Notes: generated by a model from the sequence alone, not told the origin. A DNA stretch of 64,000 nt from Phosphoribacter sp037045045 (GCA_037045045.1 JBAOHL010000005.1:620001-684000); one strand, 5' to 3'; positions 1 through 9,087 are shown, counted from the stretch's first letter. A program made the numbers and translations.

Positions 1-2247
1 CGCAGCCTGGGCCTCATCCAGCCGGGCCGCCACGCGGTCGCGCAGCTGCGGATGCCCGGAAAGGTCCGGGTCCGCCTCGACGAGGGCCGTGGCATCCTCG
101 CGGGCCTGGGCGATGAGATCTTCGTCCTCGGGGTCGCCCATCCGCAGGAACCGGACCGCCGAGTACCGCCCGCTCTGGCGGGCCCCGAGGACATCGCCCT
201 CACGGCGCAGGGCGAGGTCGAGCCGGGCCAACTCGAACCCGTCGGTCGTCCCGGCCACTGCCGCCAACCGCTCGCGGGCCAGGGCGGCGTCGGATCCCGT
301 CATGAGCAGGCACAGCCCCGCCGCCGAACCCCGGCCGACCCGCCCGCGCAGCTGGTGCAGCTGGGAGAGGCCGAACCGGTCGGCGTCCATGACGACCATG
401 GTCGAGGCGTTCGGCACGTCGACCCCGACCTCGATGACCGTCGTCGCGACGAGCACGTCGATCTCGCCGCGGCCGAACGAGGCCATCGTCGCGTCCTTGA
501 CGGCCGGGTCGAGCCGCCCGTGCAGCACCTCGACGCGCATGCCGTCGAGCGCGGCGTTGGCCCGCAGCTCGGCGGCCACGGCATACACGCCGGCGAGCTC
601 GCGTTCGGGGCCGTCCGACTCCGGTATGCCGTCCGTGTCCTGCCAGCCTCCCGCGTCTTCCCAGTCGGTCGGGTCGGTGTCGCCGACGTCGGAGCCCCCC
701 GAAGGGCCTCCCTCGGGATCGCCGATCTTCGGGCACACGACGTAGACCTGATGGCCCTTGGCGACCTCCTCGGCGACGCGTTCCCACGTCCGCTCGACCC
801 AGCGGGGCCGGGTCGCGTCGACGACGAAGGTCTCGATCGGCGAACGCCCGGCCGGCAGCTCGGTGAGCGCGAGGGTCTCCATGTCGCCGAAGACCGTCAT
901 CGCGACGGTCCGCGGGATCGGCGTGGCCGTCATGACAAGCTCGTGGGGTGGCGCGGTTCCCTTGTCGCGCAAGGCGTCTCGCTGCTCGACGCCGAACCGG
1001 TGTTGTTCGTCGACGACGACCAGGCCGAGGTCCTCGAAGGCGACGTGCTCCTGGATGAGCGCGTGGGTTCCGACGACGATGCCGGCCCGGCCGGTGGCGG
1101 CGTCGTCGAGGGCGGCGCGCCGGGCCGGGGCCGACTGACTGCCGGTAAGCAGGGCGACCTGGGTCGCGTGCTCAGGCGGTGGGGCGTCGGAGGCGTCCTC
1201 GCCGAGGGGCAGCATGCCCGCGCCGGCCAGGGGCCCGAGCAACAGCTGGATCGAGCGGTGGTGCTGCGCGGCGAGCACCTCCGTGGGGGCGAGCAGCGCG
1301 GCCTGACCACCGGAATCGACCACGGCGAGCATGGCCCGCACGGCGACGACGGTCTTGCCCGACCCGACCTCGCCCTGCAGGAGCCGGTGCATGGGTGTCG
1401 GGCGCGCCAGCTCGGCAGCCAGCACCTCGCCCACCTCGCGTTGCCCGTCGGTAAGGGCAAACGGCAGTCGAGCGTCGAAGGCCTCGAGCAGCCCTCCGGC
1501 TCGCGGGGTCCGGGCCGTGGTGACGAGCGCCCGCGCGGTGGCTCGGCGCTGGGCCAGGATCGTCTGCAAGACGAACGCCTCGTCGTAGCGGACCCGGTGC
1601 AAACCCGCGGCGAGGTCGGCCCCCACGAGGGGCCGGTGCAGCACCGCGACGGCCTCGGCACGGCTGACCAGCCCACGGCGGCGTTGCACGTGCTCGGGCA
1701 CCGGCTCGCGGATCTGATCGAGCGAGCCGAGGACGAGGTCGACGAGATTGCGGATCCGCATCGACGTCAGGGTGCCGGTCGCGGCATACACGGGGATGAG
1801 GTGGCGCCCATGCGCCTCGACATGACCCTCGATCTCCTCCTCGTCGAGCAGGGTGTACTCCGGGTGGGTGAGCTGCCACCGCCCGCGGTAGGTCGACGCC
1901 GTGCCGGAGAACGACCCGATCCGCCCGGGCGCGAGCGCCTGTTCGTGGCCGTAGGGCTTGAAGAAGGTCACGTCGACCTCGTGCGCGCCGTCGGTAATCA
2001 CGGCGGTAAGAATCCGCCCGCGCCGGGCCCGCATCGGGCGGGTGCTCGCCCGGGCGATCCGGGCGACGACGAAGGCCTCCTCGCCCTCGACGAAAGCCCC
2101 GAGGTCGGTGAGCTCGGCCGGGTTGAGGTAGCGCCTCGGTAGGTACTCCAGCAGGTCCCCGACGGTGCGTAGCCCGCGGTTGCGCTCCAACGCCTCGGCA
2201 GCCTTCGCCGGGGTGATCCGGCGCAATGGGGTGTCTTCGGTGAGCAA
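1..2247 (-). CDS. recG: ATP-dependent DNA helicase RecG (3' end outside window)
   Basis: RecG remodels stalled replication forks and branch-migrates Holliday junctions in the cytoplasm. The minus-strand frame reads through 749 codons to the window edge, so the C-terminus is missing. It shows an N-terminal wedge/OB region (about residues 1-200), Walker A GEVGSGKT near 292, a DEQH box (VVVDEQHRFGV) near 410, motif III TATPIPRT near 440 and the motif VI segment RGRVGRG near 635, in family order. The only start between an in-frame stop and the conserved LLTEDTPLRRI segment is TTG, so the start is uncertain. It lies 36 bp downstream of fakA on the same strand, as in many actinobacteria. No disruption is visible. 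Confidence 0.93.
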   Translation of the reverse strand, partial: MLTEDTPLRRITPAKAAEALERNRGLRTVGDLLEYLPRRYLNPAELTDLGAFVEGEEAFVVARIARASTRPMRARRGRILTAVITDGAHEVDVTFFKPYGHEQALAPGRIGSFSGTASTYRGRWQLTHPEYTLLDEEEIEGHVEAHGRHLIPVYAATGTLTSMRIRNLVDLVLGSLDQIREPVPEHVQRRRGLVSRAEAVAVLHRPLVGADLAAGLHRVRYDEAFVLQTILAQRRATARALVTTARTPRAGGLLEAFDARLPFALTDGQREVGEVLAAELARPTPMHRLLQGEVGSGKTVVAVRAMLAVVDSGGQAALLAPTEVLAAQHHRSIQLLLGPLAGAGMLPLGEDASDAPPPEHATQVALLTGSQSAPARRAALDDAATGRAGIVVGTHALIQEHVAFEDLGLVVVDEQHRFGVEQRDALRDKGTAPPHELVMTATPIPRTVAMTVFGDMETLALTELPAGRSPIETFVVDATRPRWVERTWERVAEEVAKGHQVYVVCPKIGDPEGGPSGGSDVGDTDPTDWEDAGGWQDTDGIPESDGPERELAGVYAVAAELRANAALDGMRVEVLHGRLDPAVKDATMASFGRGEIDVLVATTVIEVGVDVPNASTMVVMDADRFGLSQLHQLRGRVGRGSAAGLCLLMTGSDAALARERLAAVAGTTDGFELARLDLALRREGDVLGARQSGRYSAVRFLRMGDPEDEDLIAQAREDATALVEADPDLSGHPQLRDRVAARLDEAQAA

Positions 2248-2283
2248 CCCCCAGGATCGACTCGGCGAATCATCGGGCCAAGC

Positions 2284-3993
2284 TCATTCGACGCCGAGCA
2301 GCAACGGGTACAACTCCTGCCCGCCCTCGATGCGGGTGACCTCGAGGTCGGGACGACGGGCGCGGGCCACCTCGACGACAGAGTCGGCCAGCCCGGTCGG
2401 CGCGTCGGCACCGGTGACGACGGTGAGCAGCTCACCGCCACCGGCGAGGAGCCGGTCGAGGACCTGCTCGGCCACCTGCGTGAGGTCCGCGCCCACGAGG
2501 ACGAAGGTGCCGTCGACGATCCCGAGCACGTCGCCCACCTCGCACGGCCCACCGGCGGTGAGGGCCGCCTTCTCGGCCACGGTGACCCCGCCATGCCGGG
2601 TGCCTGCCGCGGCGGCACTCATGGCCACGACGTTGTCCTCCACGGTGGCCGTGGGGTCGAAGACGGCCAGTGCGGCGATGCCTTGGACGGCCGTGCGAGC
2701 TCGGACCACCCGGACGCGGATACCGTCCTCGTCCGCGGCCCGGGCGGCGGCATGGGCGGCGAGTTCGGTGTCCGTGTCGTTCGGCAGGACGATGACGGCG
2801 CCGGCTCGAGTCGCCCGGATCGCGTCGAGCAACTGTCCGGCCGAGGCTCGCCGGCCCGGCCCGCTGGCCACCACGACGGCGCCCGCTGCACCGAGCAGGT
2901 CGGCCAGTCCCACGCCGGCCGCGCAGGCGACGACGCCGATGGCCACGGGGTCTCCCGACTGGGCGGCGATCTGGTCGCCGAAGTGGGTCACCGAAATCCG
3001 GTGTGGGCGGCCGGCATTCAGACCCGCCTCGATGGCCGCACCCACGTCGTCGACGTGGACGTGGACGTTCCAGGTGTCCTCGTCGCCGACGACGAGCAAC
3101 GAATCGCCCAGCGGTGTGAGCGCCTCCTTGAGCGTGGCGACCCGCCCGGCGTCGGTGTCGCCAAGCAGGTACATCACCTCGAAGGCCGGCCCGCCAGGGC
3201 CGCGCCGCAGCGGCCCGGAGGCCGCGACGTGCGGGCGGTGAGCCACGTGCGCGACCGGCGCGTTCGGCGGCGACCACCCGGCATACCGGCCCAAGGGATT
3301 CTCGACCTCGTCGGTGCGCTCCCCGGTGATGACTCGCGCCAGGGCCTCGACGAGCAAGACGAGCCCCGCCCCGCCGGCGTCGACGACCCCGGCCGCCGCG
3401 AGGACCGGCAGTTGCTCGGGGGTCCGCTCGAGGGCCGCCCGGGCACCGGCCAGGCCGGCCTGCGCGACCGACGCCAGGCCGTCCGGATCCTGGGCATCGG
3501 TGGCGGCCGCGGTCGCGGCCTCGGCGAGGGCTCGCGAGACCGAGAGGATTGTCCCCTCGCGAGGTTCGGCGACACAGGCCCACGCGAAGACGTCGCCCTG
3601 GACGAACGCGCCGGCCAGGCCGGGGCCGTCCAACGCGCGCGTCCCCGACTTGATGACGTATTGCGCCAGGCCCTGGAACAGCTGCGACATGATCACCCCG
3701 GAGTTACCCCGGGCGGTGAGCAGCATGGCCTTGGACACCACGCGACACATCGAGGCCATCGTCAACGGAGTGTCGGGGTCGCGCTCGTATGCCGTGCGCG
3801 CCGCGTCGAGGGCGGCGTCGAGGGTGAGGTAGAGGTTCGTGCCGGTGTCCCCGTCGGGCACGGGAAAGACGTTGAGCGCGTCGAGCTCGGACCGATGCCG
3901 GGCGAACGAGGAACGGGCGACCGCCGACCAGCGCATCAGCCCGCTCGCATCGAGTCGGCGCAGCAGCGGTCGCTCGGCGGTCGGGCTGGTCAC
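2284..3993 (-). CDS. fakA: DAK2/DegV-fusion protein, fatty acid kinase FakA-like
   Basis: This 569-residue protein has an N-terminal DhaL/DAK2-type kinase domain with the signature NVFPVPDGDTGTN (residues about 41-53), whose Asp residues bind Mg-ATP. A long middle and C-terminal part matches the YloV/FakA family. In Firmicutes, FakA phosphorylates fatty acids presented by a FakB (DegV) protein; the actinobacterial role is inferred from family. It is upstream of recG on the same strand, and the pair is a common actinobacterial arrangement. The start ATG is preceded by a divergent intergenic region shared with rpmB. Length is close to the family's usual 540-570 residues. An alternative name is dihydroxyacetone kinase-like protein. 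Confidence 0.88.
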   Translation of the reverse strand: MTSPTAERPLLRRLDASGLMRWSAVARSSFARHRSELDALNVFPVPDGDTGTNLYLTLDAALDAARTAYERDPDTPLTMASMCRVVSKAMLLTARGNSGVIMSQLFQGLAQYVIKSGTRALDGPGLAGAFVQGDVFAWACVAEPREGTILSVSRALAEAATAAATDAQDPDGLASVAQAGLAGARAALERTPEQLPVLAAAGVVDAGGAGLVLLVEALARVITGERTDEVENPLGRYAGWSPPNAPVAHVAHRPHVAASGPLRRGPGGPAFEVMYLLGDTDAGRVATLKEALTPLGDSLLVVGDEDTWNVHVHVDDVGAAIEAGLNAGRPHRISVTHFGDQIAAQSGDPVAIGVVACAAGVGLADLLGAAGAVVVASGPGRRASAGQLLDAIRATRAGAVIVLPNDTDTELAAHAAARAADEDGIRVRVVRARTAVQGIAALAVFDPTATVEDNVVAMSAAAAGTRHGGVTVAEKAALTAGGPCEVGDVLGIVDGTFVLVGADLTQVAEQVLDRLLAGGGELLTVVTGADAPTGLADSVVEVARARRPDLEVTRIEGGQELYPLLLGVE

Positions 3994-4172
3994 GGGTCCT
4001 CCGGTGTCATTGGTCGGGAGCGGTGATCCGGTCGGGCGAGGAGGGCCTCGACGGGGCCTCGGCGCGTGGTGGGCCGGGGCCCACGGGTGGCAGGCGCACG
4101 GTGGCTTGGGTCGAAGGCTACCGGCGCTCGCCGGCGCTTGGCGGTTCGGCGGGCCGGCGGTGCGACGCGGGT

Positions 4173-4201
4173 TTGGTCGCCCGGTGGCGCTCGGCTATTC
4201 T
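4173..4201 (+). promoter_or_regulatory. Sigma-A-type promoter for rpmB
   Basis: A -35-like TTGGTC (4173-4178) and a -10-like TATTCT (4196-4201) are separated by 17 bp. The -10 ends 71 bp upstream of the rpmB start codon. The match to the actinobacterial housekeeping consensus is by eye only. Confidence 0.5.
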
Positions 4202-4272
4202 TGACCGGTTGTCCGGCGGGCCTTCGCGCCCGGGACCGGCGACTCGTGAGGACCGACCCCCAGGAGAACACC

Positions 4273-4461
4273 GTGGCTGCCACCTGCGACATCTGCGGGA
4301 AGCGACCGAGCTTCGGTCACAACATCTCGCACTCGCACCGACGGACCAAGCGGCGCTGGAACCCCAACATCCAACGCGTCCGCACCCTCGTCAACGGCGT
4401 CACCCCCAAGCGCGTCAACGTTTGCGCTTCCTGCCTCAAGGCGGGCAAGGTCAGCCGCTAA
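4273..4461 (+). CDS. rpmB: 50S ribosomal protein L28
   Basis: This 62-residue L28 binds 23S rRNA in the large subunit. It carries the intact zinc-ribbon form with CxxC at residues 5-8 and CxxC at 51-54, and a basic central segment. The GTG start is chosen because a clear Shine-Dalgarno CAGGAGA sits 7-8 bases upstream and the product begins at the conserved AATCDICGK. Actinobacteria often carry paralogous zinc-positive and zinc-free L28; this is the zinc-binding copy, so it should be the one expressed when zinc is sufficient. It is monocistronic, with its own promoter and a strong terminator directly behind it. Confidence 0.97.
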   Translation: MAATCDICGKRPSFGHNISHSHRRTKRRWNPNIQRVRTLVNGVTPKRVNVCASCLKAGKVSR

Positions 4462-4484
4462 CTGAAGCTACCGAAAGCGAAGCT

Positions 4485-4522
4485 AAGGAAGGCCGGCACC
4501 CCCCGAGGTGCCGGCCTTCCTT
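4485..4522 (+). terminator. Strong intrinsic-type hairpin after rpmB
   Basis: A perfect 16-bp stem is formed by 4485-4500 (AAGGAAGGCCGGCACC) and 4507-4522, with a 6-base loop. Either strand ends the stem in a T-rich CCTTCCTT run, so it can serve rpmB (+) and the convergent nitronate monooxygenase (-). Confidence 0.9.
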
Positions 4523-4537
4523 GTCGACGGGCTCGGG

Positions 4538-6025
4538 TCAGGCCGACCGCCCGGCCAGCAGGTAGTCGACGACGTCCGCCGCGGCATACCGCTGCCCGTA
4601 CTTGCCGACGAGTTCGGCGACCGATGTGAGGTCGCCCCCACAGGTCACCAGGGCCGGCTCGACCGCTCCCCCAGGGCGGCGTTGGCCCAGCCCAGCGCTG
4701 GCGAGCAGTCCGTTGCACAGGCACATCCGCCCCTCGCGGTTGGCCTCGCGGCCGCCCTTGCGCAGATAGGCGGCCGGCGGCTCTGCGGGGCAGCGGAAAT
4801 CGACTCGCCCGTCCTCGGTGCGGTACGCCCCGCGCAGGACACCGAGGTCGCACACCGGTTTGCGAGCGGCGAGGACGTCGGGGTCCGACACGGTACCGGT
4901 CACGTCGGCCACCCGGAACGGGAACCCGGTGGGCGAGGCCCGCCAGTCCGCGCGCACCCGCAGGCTGCCGTCCGCGGCGCGCCCTCGGAGCTGTTCGCGC
5001 AGGGTGGGTGCCAGGCCCGAGTCCTCGCTGCACGCGAATGCGGTACCGACCTGCACCCCGGCGGCGCCGAGGTCGAGCGCCTCGCGCAGCCGCTGCGGCG
5101 TGGCATAGGCACCGGCGAGCCACACGGGCAGGCCGAGCGCGATCACCGTCGGCAGGTCGACCTCGTCGCGCTCGTCGTAGACCGGCTGGCCGTCGGCGTC
5201 GACCCGGCGGGCCCCACGCGGCGGCGCGTTGTGACCGCCGGCGATCGGCCCCTCGAGGACGAACCCGTCGGGTCGGGCCGCCGGGTCGCCCGCCAGGGCG
5301 GCCGCGAGGTCCGACGACGCGACGATGGCCACCGTCTTGGGGACGGCAAGGTCCGCAGCCAGGTATCCGACAGCTCGGCGGGGGGAGAACGGCATCCGGC
5401 CGAGGCCGTCCACCGAACGAGCGCCCTGGACTCGCACGTCGATCTCGACGTCCTCGTGCCGAGCCAGGGCTCGGGCCAGCGCGGGGATTTCCGCCGGGCT
5501 GCCGGCCCCGACGAGCACGGCGTCGACCCCGGCGAGCATGGCGCCGTAGAGCGTCGCGGGCAGGGGAAGCTCGATCTTGCGCAGGAGGTTGATGCCCACA
5601 GCCCCGTCGTGGCCCTCCTTGGCGAGCCAGACCTCAACGAACGCCCCCGCGACGGTGAGCTCGACGAGTCGTTGGGCCGAGTCGAGGGTATGCCGCGGGA
5701 CCGGGCGGTAGAGGGTGTCGGGACCGATCCCGCCCTCGACGAAGTACGCCTCGAGGATCCACTGGCTGACTCCGGGCACCGGGAAGGCGGCCAGCGCCCG
5801 GCGCAGGTGGCCCTCGGGGTCGCCGTCCTGTAGCCGCCGGGCGAGCACGACGTCGATCGCCGTCCCCGAGACGACGCCGAGCTGGCCGGTCTGGGCGACC
5901 GCCCGGGCCAGGTGCCAGTCCGACACGCTCACCCCCATGCCGCCCTGGATGATCTGGTGGGCTCCCCACGGGCGGGTCTGGGATGCGCGGGGACGGATGC
6001 TCGTCGATGCGTAACCTACGTTCAC
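4538..6025 (-). CDS. Nitronate monooxygenase family flavoprotein (long form)
   Basis: This 495-residue TIM-barrel flavoprotein belongs to the nitronate monooxygenase / 2-nitropropane dioxygenase family, which oxidises alkyl nitronates with FMN and O2. It begins with IIQGGMGVSVS (FMN phosphate region) and has the EGPIAGGHNAP segment and a glycine-rich AGVQVGTAFA strand near the flavin. It is about 150 residues longer than the minimal enzymes. The extra C-terminal region is Cys-bearing (CLCNGLLAS), as in a PfaD/NMO-like subgroup. The GTG start is inside a near-perfect operator palindrome. No other in-frame start exists upstream of the conserved N-terminus, so translation is probably leaderless. 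The physiological substrate is unknown. Confidence 0.8.
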   Translation of the reverse strand: MNVGYASTSIRPRASQTRPWGAHQIIQGGMGVSVSDWHLARAVAQTGQLGVVSGTAIDVVLARRLQDGDPEGHLRRALAAFPVPGVSQWILEAYFVEGGIGPDTLYRPVPRHTLDSAQRLVELTVAGAFVEVWLAKEGHDGAVGINLLRKIELPLPATLYGAMLAGVDAVLVGAGSPAEIPALARALARHEDVEIDVRVQGARSVDGLGRMPFSPRRAVGYLAADLAVPKTVAIVASSDLAAALAGDPAARPDGFVLEGPIAGGHNAPPRGARRVDADGQPVYDERDEVDLPTVIALGLPVWLAGAYATPQRLREALDLGAAGVQVGTAFACSEDSGLAPTLREQLRGRAADGSLRVRADWRASPTGFPFRVADVTGTVSDPDVLAARKPVCDLGVLRGAYRTEDGRVDFRCPAEPPAAYLRKGGREANREGRMCLCNGLLASAGLGQRRPGGAVEPALVTCGGDLTSVAELVGKYGQRYAAADVVDYLLAGRSA

Positions 6026-6047
6026 GTAGGTTACGTTACCGTAGGTT
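6011..6047 (-). promoter_or_regulatory. Palindromic operator and leaderless promoter of the nitronate monooxygenase
   Basis: An 11-bp perfect inverted repeat (GTAACCTACGT at 6011-6021, ACGTAGGTTAC at 6024-6034, 2-bp spacer) covers the GTG start. A third half-site, CGTAGGTT at 6040-6047, repeats the one at 6025-6032 with a 15-bp period. Reading the minus strand, a -10-like TAACGT (6033-6038) stands 7 bp before the GTG. A repressor bound here would cover the -10, the transcription start and the start codon. The shape resembles a TetR-family site; the regulator is not in the window. Confidence 0.7.
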
Positions 6048-6073
6048 CGGGGCTAGAGCGAACACCTGAGACG

Positions 6074-6109
6074 CCCGGCGTGGCGGGAGGTGACCGCGAT
6101 CACGCCGGG
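6074..6109 (-). terminator. Possible hairpin downstream of thiL
   Basis: A 9-bp perfect stem (CCCGGCGTG 6074-6082 with CACGCCGGG 6101-6109) has an 18-base loop and sits just past the thiL stop. It has no T tract, so its function as a terminator is uncertain. Confidence 0.4.
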
Positions 6110-6118
6110 TGCCAGCCG

Positions 6119-7078
6119 TCAGGCGTGGAAGTGGTCCCAGCCGCGGGCCGTCTGCGGGATGCCGTCGAGTCTCACCCCGGTGCCGGCCACGACGCGCCCG
6201 ACGACACGCCACCCTGCGGGCGGCGGCCCGGGGAAGGTCGCCAGGAGCGAGTGCTCCTCCCCGCCGGCCAGAACGCACTCCCAGGCCAGCTCGTCGCCGA
6301 GCGCATCGCGCAACAGGCGGACATCGGCGGCCAACGCCTCGCGGTCCAGGTCGAGGCAGACGCCGCTAGCCCGCGCGATCCGGTCGCCGTCGCGCAGCAA
6401 CCCGTCGGACACGTCGAGCATGGCGCTGGCCCCGGCCCGGGCGGCCAACGGGCCTTGCCCGATGGGGGGATCCGGACTCAGCTGGGTGCGCACCGCTTCG
6501 GGGTGGGCCTGCGGGCGGCCCTGCTCGAGTAGCCGCCACCCGGCCGCCGCCATCCCGAGGGTCCCGGCGACGGCGATGAGATCGCCGGGGTTCGCGCCGG
6601 AGCGCAGCACCGGGCGGCAGTCGTCCAACTCCCCCACCGCCGTCACCGCGACGACCAGGGTGCCGGCTGGAGCGGAGGACAGGTCCCCGCCGAGCACCGC
6701 GACGTCGGCGGCTCGGGCGGCCGCCCCCAGACCGTCGGCGAAGTCGAGCATCCAGGCGACGGGGGTCGCCGGGTCGGCGAGGACGGCGGCGACAAGTCCC
6801 GTCGGGCGGGCCCCCATGGCCGCGACGTCGGCGACGTTCTGGGCGACGATCTTGGCTCCGACGTCCTGCGGGCGCGACCATTCGTCGCGCCAGTCCCGCC
6901 CTCGGGCCATGGTGTCCGTCGTCACCACGGTGCAGCCCTGGGTGCGCATCACGGCGGCGTCGTCGCCGGGCCCGACGAGCACGGGTGGCCCGCCCCGCAG
7001 GCGCGGCAGGATGAGCTCCAGCAACTCGGCCTCGCTGACCTCGGCCAGAGTCGGCCCGGACGCGCCGGACGGCGCCAC
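6119..7078 (-). CDS. thiL: Thiamine-monophosphate kinase
   Basis: ThiL phosphorylates thiamine monophosphate to thiamine diphosphate, the active cofactor. It has AIRS/PurM-like architecture: the N-terminal PGDDAAV Mg/ATP segment, TTDTM, the VLGGDLSSAP strand and the late DVSDGLL motif are all present. I place the start at the GTG at 7078 (319 residues) because an excellent GGAGGAGG Shine-Dalgarno sits 5-6 bases upstream and the family's usual N-terminus starts there; an upstream GTG at 7132 would add 18 low-complexity residues. It is divergent from the Lrp-like gene. Confidence 0.92.
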   Translation of the reverse strand: MAPSGASGPTLAEVSEAELLELILPRLRGGPPVLVGPGDDAAVMRTQGCTVVTTDTMARGRDWRDEWSRPQDVGAKIVAQNVADVAAMGARPTGLVAAVLADPATPVAWMLDFADGLGAAARAADVAVLGGDLSSAPAGTLVVAVTAVGELDDCRPVLRSGANPGDLIAVAGTLGMAAAGWRLLEQGRPQAHPEAVRTQLSPDPPIGQGPLAARAGASAMLDVSDGLLRDGDRIARASGVCLDLDREALAADVRLLRDALGDELAWECVLAGGEEHSLLATFPGPPPAGWRVVGRVVAGTGVRLDGIPQTARGWDHFHA

Positions 7079-7195
7079 CTTGCCTCCTCCCGAGGGCGAC
7101 GAAACACTGAGCGGCACGGTAGCGTCTTCCACGACGACGGGTCAGCAGACCCGCGGCCCCATCGAGTCGGCGACCGCCGGCTCGCGTCGAACGAG

Positions 7196-7438
7196 GTGTC
7201 CCACGTGGTCCAGGCATTCATCCTGATCCAGACCGAGGTCGGCAAGGCGGCCCAGGTCGCCGAGTCGATTCGGGCAGTCGCCGGCGTGTCCTCGGCCGAG
7301 GACGTCACCGGGCCTTACGACGTCATCGCCCGGGTCGAGGCCAACACCGTCGACGAACTCGGCAAGCTCGTCATCGCCAAGATCCAGGACGTCCCGGGGA
7401 TCACCCGCACCCTCACCTGCACGGTGGTCCACGTCTGA
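7196..7438 (+). CDS. Stand-alone Lrp/AsnC ligand-binding (RAM) domain protein
   Basis: This 80-residue protein consists only of the alpha-beta RAM domain of Lrp/AsnC regulators (FILIQTEVGKAAQVAESI... GPYDVIARVEA...) and has no helix-turn-helix. Such short SraA-like proteins form amino-acid-binding oligomers that may modulate full-length Lrp proteins. It has a GTG start with an ACGAGG ribosome-binding site. It lies between thiL (divergent) and the DUF3515 lipoprotein gene, a neighbourhood conserved in many actinobacteria. The ligand is unknown. Confidence 0.85.
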   Translation: MSHVVQAFILIQTEVGKAAQVAESIRAVAGVSSAEDVTGPYDVIARVEANTVDELGKLVIAKIQDVPGITRTLTCTVVHV

Positions 7439-7463
7439 GACCCGTCACGGCGCACCTGCATCG

Positions 7464-7940
7464 ATGAGCGCACCGGCCGCAACTCCTCGCGCGTCGCGGC
7501 CGGTAGCGCTTGCCGCCGTCGCCGCGGTGTCGGCGACGGCGCTGGGCGGGTGCTCACGTGCCGTCGAGGTGACGCTGCCGGCATACGCGAACGACCCCGC
7601 GTGCCAGCGCGTCGCCACCCGCTGGCCGGCGACGGTGACGACGCTCGACGCGCGGCGGGTATCCGTCGACTCGCCCGCCGCCCGTGCGTGGGGCGACCCG
7701 CCGATCCTCGCCCTCTGCGGCACCGAACCGATCGGCCCGACCGACCGGCCGTGCCTGGCCGTCGACGGCGTCGACTGGGTGCTCCTGCCGGCCTCGGACG
7801 GCACCCGGTTCACGACGTACGGGCGTACCCCGGCCATCGACGTCTTCGTCCCGGCCCGCTACGCCCCCGAGGGTATGGTCCTGCCGTCGTTCGCCGCTGC
7901 GGCGCAGGCGCTGCCCGAGAACGGCCATCACTGCACCTGA
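7464..7940 (+). CDS. DUF3515 family lipoprotein
   Basis: This 158-residue protein starts with a short basic tail, a hydrophobic segment and a lipobox (TALGGC, Cys about residue 30), so it is predicted to be a surface lipoprotein. The mature part matches the actinobacterial DUF3515 family by its spaced cysteines, an LPAYANDPAC segment and a C-terminal HHC. Its function is unknown; the repeated location beside ddl and thiL suggests, but does not prove, a cell-envelope role. It is probably co-transcribed with the Lrp-like gene 25 bp upstream and converges on ddl. Confidence 0.82.
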   Translation: MSAPAATPRASRPVALAAVAAVSATALGGCSRAVEVTLPAYANDPACQRVATRWPATVTTLDARRVSVDSPAARAWGDPPILALCGTEPIGPTDRPCLAVDGVDWVLLPASDGTRFTTYGRTPAIDVFVPARYAPEGMVLPSFAAAAQALPENGHHCT

Positions 7941-7958
7941 CGCCGGATGGAGCGCGGG

Positions 7959-9080
7959 TCAGCGCAGGCCGAGGCGCCGCGCCATCGCGAGGCCGATGAG
8001 TTCGTCGACGAGTTCGTCGTACGCCATGCCGGTGGCCGCCCACATCCGCGGGTACATCGACTGCGGGGTGAACCCGGGCATGGTGTTGATCTCGTTGAGG
8101 ATGACCCGCCCGTCCGGCCCGTAGAAGCAATCCACCCGGGCCAGCCCTTCACAACCCATGGCGACGAATGCCTCGGCCGCGATCCGGCGCACCTCGTCGG
8201 AGATCTCCCCCGGAATGTCCGCGGGACAAGCCAATTCGACGTCCGATTCGGCGAGGTACTTCGCCTCGAAGTCGTAGAACTCGTGGCCGGAGAGCACCCG
8301 GACCTCGCCGACCTCGGAGGTCCGCGGCGCCTCGACGCCGCGCCCCTCGAGTACCGCGCATTCGAGCTCTCGGCCCACGATCTGCGCCTCGACGATGACC
8401 TTCGGGTCGTGCAGCCGGGCCGCCTCGATGGCCGGCTCGAGCTCGTCGGCGCGATGCACCTTGGTGATCCCGATGCTCGACCCGGCCCGGCAGGGCTTGA
8501 CGAACACCGGGAATCCCAGCGACTGGCAGGCATCCAGGGCGGCGGCCGGATCGGCCCGCCAGGCGCGGTCGGTGACGACGGCATACGGACCGACCGGCAG
8601 GCCATGCCCGGCGAAGACGACCTTCATATAGTGCTTGTCCATGCTCGCCGCCGAGGCGAGCACACCGGACCCGACGTAGCGGACGTCGGCGAGGTCGAGG
8701 TAGCCCTGCAGGGTGCCGTCCTCCCCCCACGGACCGTGCAGCAGCGGGAAGACGACGTCGACCTCGCCGAGGACCTCTGGGGGGCGCCCGGGTTCGAGGA
8801 TGCTGATCGAGCGGTCGCCGGTGTGCATGGGGACGAGCACCCCGGGCCCGGCGCCGTCGACCTCCGGCACGTGCCCCGGAGCGAGTTCCAACGCCCGGGG
8901 GTCATCCTCGACGAGGACCCAGCGACCGTCCTTGGCGATACCGACCGGCACGACGTCGTAGGCCTGCCGGTCGATGGCCCGCAGCACTCCGGCCGCGCTG
9001 GAGCACGAGACAGCGTGCTCGGAGGAGCGCCCGCCGAAGACGATGGCGACGCGGGGTTTGCGAGGGGGTTGATGGTCCAT
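7959..9080 (-). CDS. ddl: D-alanine--D-alanine ligase
   Basis: Ddl makes the D-Ala-D-Ala dipeptide for peptidoglycan precursors, using ATP. The 373-residue protein shows the N-terminal FGGRSSEHAVS glycine loop, the ATP-grasp strands (FVKPCRAGSSIGI), a catalytic Arg/Asp region (ARVDCFY) and the Mg-binding NEINTMPGF motif near the C-terminus. The ATG at 9080 is chosen because it directly precedes the conserved VAIVFGG strand; the open frame upstream is non-homologous. A -10-like TACAGT lies 7 bp before the ATG, so the mRNA is probably leaderless. It is divergent from the PLP enzyme gene. Confidence 0.95.
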   Translation of the reverse strand: MDHQPPRKPRVAIVFGGRSSEHAVSCSSAAGVLRAIDRQAYDVVPVGIAKDGRWVLVEDDPRALELAPGHVPEVDGAGPGVLVPMHTGDRSISILEPGRPPEVLGEVDVVFPLLHGPWGEDGTLQGYLDLADVRYVGSGVLASAASMDKHYMKVVFAGHGLPVGPYAVVTDRAWRADPAAALDACQSLGFPVFVKPCRAGSSIGITKVHRADELEPAIEAARLHDPKVIVEAQIVGRELECAVLEGRGVEAPRTSEVGEVRVLSGHEFYDFEAKYLAESDVELACPADIPGEISDEVRRIAAEAFVAMGCEGLARVDCFYGPDGRVILNEINTMPGFTPQSMYPRMWAATGMAYDELVDELIGLAMARRLGLR

Positions 9081-9087
9081 CCGTTCG

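Noticed and set aside
52..2142. Long open frame on the + strand opposite recG
   Set aside because: It has no family resemblance and is Arg/Gly/Asp-rich; it mirrors the high-GC codon pattern of recG on the other strand.
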